Below are positions 1 through 6,056 of a DNA stretch of 15,500 nucleotides, one piece after another. Numbering within the stretch: position 1 is the stretch's first letter; each line of letters starts with the position of its first letter. A model generated the notes under the pieces. It saw only the letters and a list, made by a program, of their open reading frames with translations. It was not told the DNA's origin and made no database searches. The position numbers and the translations under genes were made by a program. The DNA comes from Burkholderiales bacterium (GTDB lineage Bacteria; Pseudomonadota; Gammaproteobacteria; Burkholderiales; Burkholderiaceae_A): assembly GCA_030834045.1 (NCBI GenBank), contig JAURFZ010000015.1:1-15500 (forward strand). The letters are read 5' to 3'.

Positions 1-326
1 TGCAGGTGGTCTTTGTTACCGTCGACCCCGAACGCGATGAGCCAAAGGCATTGAAAACCTTTCTTGCCTCTTTCGACCCATCATTTATCGGGCTTCGAGG
101 AAGTGCGGAAGAGACCGAAAAAACGGCCAAAGACTTTCGGGTCTACTTTAAAAAAGTGCCTGGGTTGAAGGCCAGCGACAACCCCATGTCCTACACCATT
201 GACCACACCACCTTCAGTTACCTGTTCGACCCGTCAGGATCCTTGCGGCTTGTGGTGCCCCACGACCTACCACTTGACCAGCTCGTTACCGACGTTCAGG
301 CCTTGCTTGAGGGTCCAACCCGTTGA
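1..326 (+). CDS. SCO1/SenC/PrrC family copper protein, C-terminal part (5' end outside window)
   Basis: SCO-family thioredoxin-fold proteins bind copper and help assemble the CuA site of cytochrome c oxidase, on the periplasmic side of the membrane. The reading frame is open from the first base, so the GTG at base 6 is an internal valine codon and not a start. Visible family marks are VTVDPERD near the beginning and DHTTFSYLFDPSG about two thirds along. The histidine of the DHTT segment matches the conserved copper-ligand histidine of the family. The CxxxC copper motif, membrane anchor and signal region should lie upstream of the window. The TGA stop shares four bases (TTGA) with the apparent start of the next gene, so the two are probably co-translated. 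The family is sure; whether it acts on CuA or as a thiol-disulfide reductase cannot be told. Confidence 0.9.
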   Translation, partial: QVVFVTVDPERDEPKALKTFLASFDPSFIGLRGSAEETEKTAKDFRVYFKKVPGLKASDNPMSYTIDHTTFSYLFDPSGSLRLVVPHDLPLDQLVTDVQALLEGPTR

Positions 327-1846
327 CCACAGCGTTCTCGTCCGAGGATAGGCTGGCATCCAATACGGCCAATACGGCCAATACTGCCGAATTCGCGCCC
401 TCAAGCGGGGACGATCCTGACGATCGGGAGGCGGGGCAGACCCCCAAACCCGGGGTTCTCGCGGCATTCTGGTTTTGGTTTGCCCTTGGATGGATGTCGT
501 TCGGGGGGGCAGGCACACAAGTCTCCATGATGTATGACGAGTTCGTTGAAAAGCGCAGGTGGATCTCACCGCACCGTTTCACCCATGCCTTAAGTTACTG
601 CATGATTCTTCCCGGGCCAGAGGCTCAACAGCTTTCCATTTACCTGGGCTGGCTTATGCATGGCCCCCTTGCAGGCATTATTGCAGGGCTTCTTTTCCTT
701 ATTCCTTCTTTTCTAATCATGACCGCCTTTGGTGGGCTTTATGTTCTGTATGGACAGATTCCCGAACTGCAGGCCCTTTTGTATGGTTTAAAACCAGCCA
801 TCCTTGCCATTGTCTTATCGGCCTGTATCCGGCTTGGCCAGCGGGTCTTGGTCGGCAAACTCTGGTGGACTGTCATGCTCATGAGCATGGTCCTTCTTCA
901 GTTTGGAGCAAGCTTTATTACGGTCATTCTGGCGGCAAGCCTTCTGGGTTGGATTGCCTACTTGTTTACCTCACGACCAATTACGGGGCTACCGGAAACC
1001 TTAACGCGTCACACCGTTGCCCATCAACCCCCCATTGGGCAGCGCTACCGGCTTGCCCGTCGACTCTCGGATCAAAAACAGCAGGGCGAGGCAACCAACC
1101 CTCGCTACATCCTCGACGATGACAGTCCGAGGCACACGCGCTCCGACTTGGATGCAAGCCGCATTCTGGCTGTGCTGGGAATAGGTTTAACCCTATGGCT
1201 TCTTGCCTATGGAGCCCTGGTGGCCTATGCGCCCCCGCTGCTTGCCGAGCTAGCGGCTTTTTTTAGTCGCGTGGCATTGGTTTCATTTGGCAGTGGCTAT
1301 GCCGTACTGCCATACCTGTTTGACAACATGGTGGATGCTCGACAATGGGTGAGCACTGGACAAATTATTGATGGGCTTGCTATTAGTGAGATTACCCCCG
1401 GGCCCCTAGCCATGATAAGCACCTTTCTTGGCTACGTCACCTCTGCCCAGCACCCCGACCTGACCCAGTTCCCCATTACCACCGCGGGTCTCATGGGAGC
1501 CTTCGTGGTCACTGCTTTTCTTTTTATGCCCTCATTCATTTTTGTGCTTGCTGGTGCCCCCTGGGTTGAGGCCACCCGACGAATTCCCGCACTCATCGCC
1601 CCGCTAACCGCTATTAGCGCAGCATCGGTCGCCCTTATTTTCGACCTTGCCCTTATCTTCGCTAAGTTCATTCTATGGCCAACGCCTACAGGGCACTGGG
1701 GCTCGTTTCGAACCCTTGATCTTGTGGCTGGCCTTATCTCGGCCCTAGCCATTGTCTTGATGCTCCAGTTTCGAATGGGTATGGTCATTACTATGCTTAT
1801 CTGCATTTCGTTAGGCGTCGTGGCAAGCGCCCTAGGGCTTCCCTAG
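323..1846 (+). CDS. chrA: Chromate transporter family protein (ChrA, two-domain form)
   Basis: This is a CHR-superfamily inner-membrane protein; characterised members export chromate. The 507-residue product has the two-domain layout of long-chain members. The N-terminal half carries SFGG (59-62) and PGPEAQQL (97-104). The C-terminal half repeats the pattern as SFGSGYAVLPYL (321-332) and PGPLAMISTFLGY (359-371). A polar, basic loop of about 60 residues (218-278) separates the halves, and many hydrophobic segments fill the rest. The start is taken as TTG 323, which overlaps the SCO1 stop and has GAGGG at 309-313 nine bases upstream. This adds a hydrophilic N-terminal tail of about 45 residues, including three Asn-Thr-Ala units from a 9-nt repeat, that looks unusual for the family. 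No ChrB-type regulator is nearby, and placement between SCO1 and nadD does not suggest a chromate-resistance island. The substrate is inferred from family only. Confidence 0.9.
   Translation: MTTAFSSEDRLASNTANTANTAEFAPSSGDDPDDREAGQTPKPGVLAAFWFWFALGWMSFGGAGTQVSMMYDEFVEKRRWISPHRFTHALSYCMILPGPEAQQLSIYLGWLMHGPLAGIIAGLLFLIPSFLIMTAFGGLYVLYGQIPELQALLYGLKPAILAIVLSACIRLGQRVLVGKLWWTVMLMSMVLLQFGASFITVILAASLLGWIAYLFTSRPITGLPETLTRHTVAHQPPIGQRYRLARRLSDQKQQGEATNPRYILDDDSPRHTRSDLDASRILAVLGIGLTLWLLAYGALVAYAPPLLAELAAFFSRVALVSFGSGYAVLPYLFDNMVDARQWVSTGQIIDGLAISEITPGPLAMISTFLGYVTSAQHPDLTQFPITTAGLMGAFVVTAFLFMPSFIFVLAGAPWVEATRRIPALIAPLTAISAASVALIFDLALIFAKFILWPTPTGHWGSFRTLDLVAGLISALAIVLMLQFRMGMVITMLICISLGVVASALGLP
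362..388 (+). repeat. 9-nt tandem repeat, three copies, inside chrA
   Basis: Three consecutive copies of AATACGGCC, the last with one change (AATACTGCC), encode Asn-Thr-Ala three times in the hydrophilic N-terminal tail of the chromate transporter. The unit is a multiple of three, so copy-number change would keep the frame. Confidence 0.9.
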
Positions 1847-2473
1847 TTGACCTCCGCCCATCATCAGCCTGCGCTAGGGCTCTTTGGAGGCCGGTTTGAC
1901 CCTGTTCACCGGATGCATCTCAGGCTAGCCGTGGCCGCTGCAAGTCAGTTGAACTTAACCCGGGTACACTGGCTGGTAACCGGCCAGCCAGTGCACAAGC
2001 CCGCGGAGGCATCAAGTCAAGACAGGCTTAAGATGACAAGGCTTGCGCTGAACTGGCTTGCCGATGAGCGCATGGTGCTTGACGACCGAGAGGTACGATG
2101 GGCAGACCAAGGTTTAACGAACGCCAGTTACAAGACCATCGAGAGCTTTCGAGACGAATGTCCTGATCGCTCATTGATCTGGATTTTGGGTGAGGACCAG
2201 CTGGAGTTTTTCACCCAATGGCAGCACTGGGAGTGGATCATTCGCCAGGTTGAGCTTGCGGTCTGTTCGCGCCCATCCGAGCAGCCGGGCAAGACCTTAA
2301 GCGAGCTTGAACGACAGGGCGCCGTCATTCGACCTGTCTCAATTGAACCAGACCATGTCTCCTCTACCCGGATTCGCGAACAACTTCAGGAGGGGTGGAA
2401 TTTCTTTAACCAAGAACTCGTCTGCCCGCCAGTAGCCAGCTACCTTCAGACTCAAAAACTTTACCGTGCCTAG
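1847..2473 (+). CDS. nadD: Nicotinate-nucleotide adenylyltransferase (NadD)
   Basis: NadD transfers AMP from ATP to nicotinate mononucleotide, forming deamido-NAD in cytoplasmic NAD synthesis. The 208-residue product has the normal family length. It begins with the nucleotidyltransferase signature GGRFDPVHRMHL (14-25), has a GEDQ segment (115-118) where the family has GxD, and ends with VSSTRIR (171-177), the counterpart of the ISSTxIR ATP-binding motif. One oddity is the HxGH motif, which reads His21-Arg-Met-His24, with Met where Gly (or Ala in some relatives) is expected. TTG 1847 follows the chrA TAG stop directly and has AGGG at 1834-1837 nine bases before it. The next in-frame Met lies within the catalytic motif, so a later start is impossible. 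The neighbour rsfS is its usual partner. Confidence 0.93.
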   Translation: MTSAHHQPALGLFGGRFDPVHRMHLRLAVAAASQLNLTRVHWLVTGQPVHKPAEASSQDRLKMTRLALNWLADERMVLDDREVRWADQGLTNASYKTIESFRDECPDRSLIWILGEDQLEFFTQWQHWEWIIRQVELAVCSRPSEQPGKTLSELERQGAVIRPVSIEPDHVSSTRIREQLQEGWNFFNQELVCPPVASYLQTQKLYRA

Positions 2474-2488
2474 TTCGCACCCACCCTT

Positions 2489-2492
2489 GGAG
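2489..2492 (+). promoter_or_regulatory. Ribosome binding site that decides the rsfS start
   Basis: GGAG lies nine bases before TTG 2502. The competing in-frame GTG at 2466 overlaps the end of nadD and has no purine-rich site in front of it. chrA and nadD show the same spacing before a TTG-ACC start, which supports TTG 2502. Confidence 0.6.
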
Positions 2493-2501
2493 ACCTCTCG
2501 C

Positions 2502-3041
2502 TTGACCACAAAAACCACAAAACCTGAGGCTACAAAAGCCACACGCAAACCCCGAGAAAAGCCGGAAAGTAAGACGAAAGACACCGTGGAAGACGGGCTA
2601 AAGCCCAAGCGCGTTACAAGGGCTGAAAAAGCATTGGACCCTGACTTTTCGATTGAAAGGCTGCAGTTTTTAATTGTGGATGCCCTCGAAGACATGAAGG
2701 GCCAGTCCATCTCGGTCTTTAATACTCAGGCGCTCTCAGACCTCTTTGATCGTGTGGTCATTGCCAGCGGAACGTCAAACCGTCAGACCCGAGCGCTTGC
2801 AAGCAATGTGATTGATAAGGTCAAGAAAAACGGGGGGAAAATCTACGGCCTTGAAGGCGAAGACACCGGCGAGTGGGTCTTGGTCGACTGCGGCGACATT
2901 ATTGTGCATATTCTTCAACCGGTCGTTCGTGCGCACTTTCGACTTGAAGAAATCTGGGGCTCAGATGAGTTAAATCTGGACGATGTAAAGGCATTGGGCA
3001 AGCCGAAACGCCGCACTAGCCCTCGAACAAAAAAGTCTTAG
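2502..3041 (+). CDS. rsfS: Ribosomal silencing factor RsfS (YbeB/Iojap) with N-terminal extension
   Basis: RsfS binds ribosomal protein L14 on the large subunit and blocks subunit joining, lowering translation in stationary phase or starvation. The Iojap/RsfS domain is complete at about residues 54-153, with SDLFDRVVIASGTSNRQ, the GLEG-x4-GEWVLVDCGD stretch and a VHIL-x6-RAHFRLEEIW end. With TTG 2502 as start the protein has 179 residues, much longer than the usual 105-130. The extra sequence is a Lys/Thr/Glu-rich, probably disordered head of about 50 residues and a basic tail. GTG 2466 would add 12 residues but lacks a ribosome site. nadD-rsfS is a common pair, but the rlmH gene that often follows is absent. 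A convergent gspC begins its stop three bases away. Confidence 0.92.
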   Translation: MTTKTTKPEATKATRKPREKPESKTKDTVEDGLKPKRVTRAEKALDPDFSIERLQFLIVDALEDMKGQSISVFNTQALSDLFDRVVIASGTSNRQTRALASNVIDKVKKNGGKIYGLEGEDTGEWVLVDCGDIIVHILQPVVRAHFRLEEIWGSDELNLDDVKALGKPKRRTSPRTKKS

Positions 3042-3044
3042 TCC

Positions 3045-3539
3045 TTAGTCCTTCTCGGTGCCAAGACTCAGTCCGTTGCGAGAGGGATAAGACGCCAATC
3101 GGTAAAGCTCCCCCATGCGAGATAGTTCGATCTCCCCATTTTTCACCGATTCAAGTTGCCAGCCATCGGAGTCCTCCTGACCTACTTTTAAATAGCGGGT
3201 TGGTTCATTGCGTATACGAACCGCGACGACACTGTCTTGCCCCGCCTCAATAAAGCCGACCAACTGGATATCTGCCTTCTGCAAGGAAAGGGGCTGCTGA
3301 TCTGCGCCGCCAAAAATCTTTTGTAGCGCAGTGGTGCCTGGCTGATAGGCCGAGTTGGACTGACGGATTGCTCCTTGCGGAGGCAGGGGTGGCAGCAGCA
3401 CTGAAAGTGCAAGCTGGTGCAACAGCAAGGCTAAAAGCCAGAGCACTGACGCCCATACTGCTAAAACCAAGAGACGCTCAATGCGAACCGGCCTTGCTTG
3501 GGGCGTCTTCACGGGGGAGCCTTTTTGTAGGGTGGGCAT
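3045..3539 (-). CDS. gspC: Type II secretion coupling protein GspC, short form without PDZ domain
   Basis: GspC links the inner-membrane platform to the secretin: its homology region (HR) contacts the N0 domain of GspD. The 164-residue product has a cytoplasmic basic head, one membrane segment (about 23-50) and an HR-like domain (about 70-155) with KIFGG, LVGFIEAG and a YLKVGQ stretch. It ends there, with no PDZ or coiled-coil domain, so it is far shorter than enterobacterial GspC (about 270-300). ATG 3539 has no good ribosome site; GTG at residue 10 (3510-3512) has AAAGG seven bases before it and is a real alternative. It is the last gene of the operon, 20 nt after gspF. Identification rests on position, topology and the HR pattern. 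Confidence 0.8.
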   Translation of the reverse strand: MPTLQKGSPVKTPQARPVRIERLLVLAVWASVLWLLALLLHQLALSVLLPPLPPQGAIRQSNSAYQPGTTALQKIFGGADQQPLSLQKADIQLVGFIEAGQDSVVAVRIRNEPTRYLKVGQEDSDGWQLESVKNGEIELSRMGELYRLASYPSRNGLSLGTEKD

Positions 3540-3559
3540 TTTTCTGGAGGTTGCCTTGG

Positions 3560-4672
3560 CTAACGCAAAAGCGTGTTCATCTCGATGAGGGGCATCATAA
3601 CTGCAAGCACGATCAATAGAACAACGAGGCCCATTCCTAGAATAAGGGCAGGCTCAAGAAAACTTGTAAGCAGTAAGGTTCGGCGACGAAGATCTTGGGT
3701 CATTTGTTCAGCGGCAAGGCTGAGCATTTTAGCAAGCTCTCCACTTCGCTCACCCGTGCTAATAAGCTGAACGAGAAGTGGCGGGAAGCCTCCCGTCTGC
3801 GCCATAGAGCGTCCAAGCTCAGCTCCCTCACGAACCCACTGAGTAGCCAATGTAAGGCGCTCTTGGAGGTAATAATTTCGAAGCACAAGAGAGGAGGTTC
3901 GTAAGGCGCGCAGGAGATTCACACCCCCCGACAGTGAGGTGCCAAGACTGCTTGCCAGGCGGGCGGATTCGGCTGTCTGCAGCATGGGCCCGATCAGGAA
4001 AACATAGAGGAGCTTCTGGTCAAACCATAGGCGAAACACCAAAAATCGGCGATAGCTACCCATTACCGAAATTAGAAAAAGCGCCACAACAATCAAGAGT
4101 GCCTTGCCATAGGCTTGCAAAAAGGAACTTAGGCCCATTAAAGATCGGGTGAGAAGGGGCAAGTCTTGTTGCTGAGACTCAAGCACCGAAACAATCTGGG
4201 GCACAACATAGGCCATAAGAGCCAGGACCACAATGAGCGCAACCGCCGAGACGATAAGTGGATACGCAAGCGCCGATAAAAGACTGTGTCGAAGGCTGTT
4301 GGCCGCCTCCATGTCGTCAGCCAAACGAGCCAAGACCCGAGACAGACTTCCGGACGACTCGCCAACGCCAACAAGCCCCCTGTAACTTTCCGAAAAGTCT
4401 AGGGGGAAACGGCCTAGCGCTTGCTGAAAGGATAACCCCTCTCGAAGACCGTCTTGGAGGCCCAGAAAGACCTCTCGAACCGCTGGCCTTGCCTGCTCTG
4501 CCATAGCGAGCAAGCACTTCTCTAAAGGAATTCCTGAACCTAACAGTGCAGCCAGTTGACGAGTAAAGAAGGCGAGCTCCGAGGCTCTGATACGACGCCC
4601 CGTAAGACGTCCTGGCTTAAGGCCCAGCCGCGACTCCAGCCGATGCTCAAGCTGCTTAGACCAGTTCTTCAT
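3560..4672 (-). CDS. gspF: Type II secretion inner-membrane platform protein GspF
   Basis: GspF is the polytopic core of the platform, contacting GspE and GspL. The 370-residue product shows the internal duplication of the family: RQLAALLGSGIPLEKCL (39-54) followed by GESSG (104-108) in the first half, and a second copy with GERSG (307-311) near the end. Three membrane segments are seen at about 136-158, 187-205 and 336-360, and the EMNTLL ending is typical. ATG 4672 lies 17 nt inside the 3' end of gspE. The frame stays open upstream to 4843, but that part is a shadow of gspE and does not look like GspF. From ATG 4672 the conserved start of the family (YxALDxxGk and about 35 following residues) is missing. 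GTG or TTG codons a few residues upstream could be used but would not restore it. Confidence 0.93.
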   Translation of the reverse strand: MKNWSKQLEHRLESRLGLKPGRLTGRRIRASELAFFTRQLAALLGSGIPLEKCLLAMAEQARPAVREVFLGLQDGLREGLSFQQALGRFPLDFSESYRGLVGVGESSGSLSRVLARLADDMEAANSLRHSLLSALAYPLIVSAVALIVVLALMAYVVPQIVSVLESQQQDLPLLTRSLMGLSSFLQAYGKALLIVVALFLISVMGSYRRFLVFRLWFDQKLLYVFLIGPMLQTAESARLASSLGTSLSGGVNLLRALRTSSLVLRNYYLQERLTLATQWVREGAELGRSMAQTGGFPPLLVQLISTGERSGELAKMLSLAAEQMTQDLRRRTLLLTSFLEPALILGMGLVVLLIVLAVMMPLIEMNTLLR

Positions 4673-6056
4673 GACCAGAGGCAGTGACACGCGCAATTTC
4701 TTGCTCGGTAGTAACACCTGAGGATACAAGTCGTGCGCCATCCCTCTGAAGCGGCAGGAAACCCGGCATATCCAGTGCCATCCGGCGAATATCGGAGGCG
4801 TCGCCGCGCAGCTTAATGGCCGAGCGAATGGCGTCATCGACAATCAATAACTCGAAAATACCTAATCGGCCTTTAAAGCCTGACTGCCCGCAGTCGTCAC
4901 ACCCCATGATCGACCTTGGCATGCAACTTGAACAGCGACGTCGAACGAGTCGCTGCGCGAGCACACCAATAAGCGACGAGGAGAGCAAGAAGGGCTCGAC
5001 ACCCATGTCAAGCAGACGGCTAACTGCCGATGACGAGTCGTTTGTATGCAGCGTTGCCAGAACGAGATGCCCTGTTAGCGAGGCCTGTATGGCGATTTGT
5101 GCTGTCTCTAGGTCTCGTATCTCACCGATAAGAATGACATCAGGATCTTGACGAAGAATTGAGCGCAGACTCTGCGCAAAGGACAGGCCAATTTTAGGGT
5201 GCACCTGTGTCTGAGCGATGCCAGGCATGTCGTACTCGATGGGATCTTCAACTGTCATGATGTTGCGGGTCTTCGCATCAAGTTCAGACAGTGCGGCATA
5301 GAGTGTTGTTGTCTTTCCAGAGCCCGTGGGTCCTGTTACCAGCAAAATGCCAAAAGACCGATTAACCAGGCTTTTAAAGCGCTGCAGTGTCTCCGAAGAC
5401 ATCCCAACCTCATGAAGACTCAAGGGCCCCTTACCCTTGGCAAGAAGACGTAAAACGGCTCTCTCACCAAACCCGGTTGGAAGGGTTGAAATTCGTAAGT
5501 CAATAAGGCCTGACGGGCTCTTTACTGTCATACGCCCGTCTTGAGGCAAACGCTTCTCAGCAATGTCGAGTTGCGCCATCACCTTGATTCGAGAAATTAA
5601 GGCCGCATGAAGTGCACGCGGGGGATGTGCAACATCTTGTAGCAAACCATCCACACGAAAACGTACAACAGATCCTGACTCATAAGGCTCAAGATGAATA
5701 TCCGATGCACGTCGACTCGCTGCCTCATTAAGTATGGCGTTGATCATTCGGATAACTGGAGCGTCATCATCAAGCTCATCACCATCGGTGAGTCCTAGAC
5801 CATCTTGAAGCAGTAAAGCAAGGCTCTCCCCAAGCTGGGCACTGCCTATCACGTCTGCCGCTGTTGCCCCTTGGGAGCTAAGAAGCAACTGCTCGTCAAT
5901 TGCCTCATCATCCTTGCTCACCATTTGGTAACCCTCAAGGCCAGCCTGCCCGGCAACCGCAGCCACCGCCCAGGCCGGCGAACGACTGCTGTACCAGATC
6001 TGATTGGCTTGCACCTGAACTGTGATTCGGTGTCGCCGAAGAAAACGGGCGTCCAT
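4656..6056 (-). CDS. gspE: Type II secretion ATPase GspE
   Basis: GspE is the cytoplasmic hexameric ATPase that drives pseudopilus assembly, docked on the GspL cytoplasmic domain. The 466-residue product has all catalytic elements: Walker A GPTGSGKT (242-249), Asp box TVEDPIEY (268-275), Walker B around DPDVILIGEIRD (304-315) and His box TLHTND (335-340). Position 99 onward is the standard N2 domain (SDIHLEP at 118-124). The first roughly 95 residues are a short, divergent N1 domain. The four-cysteine zinc element is present but compressed: C375xxC378, seven residues, then C386xxC389, where this family normally has roughly 30 residues between the pairs. ATG 6056 directly follows the gspD TAA stop. 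The 3' end overlaps gspF by 17 nt, suggesting coupled translation. Confidence 0.96.
   Translation of the reverse strand: MDARFLRRHRITVQVQANQIWYSSRSPAWAVAAVAGQAGLEGYQMVSKDDEAIDEQLLLSSQGATAADVIGSAQLGESLALLLQDGLGLTDGDELDDDAPVIRMINAILNEAASRRASDIHLEPYESGSVVRFRVDGLLQDVAHPPRALHAALISRIKVMAQLDIAEKRLPQDGRMTVKSPSGLIDLRISTLPTGFGERAVLRLLAKGKGPLSLHEVGMSSETLQRFKSLVNRSFGILLVTGPTGSGKTTTLYAALSELDAKTRNIMTVEDPIEYDMPGIAQTQVHPKIGLSFAQSLRSILRQDPDVILIGEIRDLETAQIAIQASLTGHLVLATLHTNDSSSAVSRLLDMGVEPFLLSSSLIGVLAQRLVRRRCSSCMPRSIMGCDDCGQSGFKGRLGIFELLIVDDAIRSAIKLRGDASDIRRMALDMPGFLPLQRDGARLVSSGVTTEQEIARVTASGHEELV

Noticed and set aside
559..1122. 187-codon open frame on the plus strand in another frame of chrA
   Set aside because: No recognisable protein features; chrA in the other frame is clearly conserved, so this is a shadow.
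1244..1264. GC stem (GCCG/CGGC) followed by seven T, resembling an intrinsic terminator on the plus strand
   Set aside because: The stem is only four pairs and sits in the middle of an intact chrA reading frame.
2466..2501. GTG 2466 as the rsfS start
   Set aside because: No ribosome site in front, overlap with nadD, and a better-supported TTG at 2502.
4673..4843. Longer gspF reading frame starting at 4843
   Set aside because: The added 57 residues are gspE sequence read in another frame and do not resemble the GspF N-terminus.
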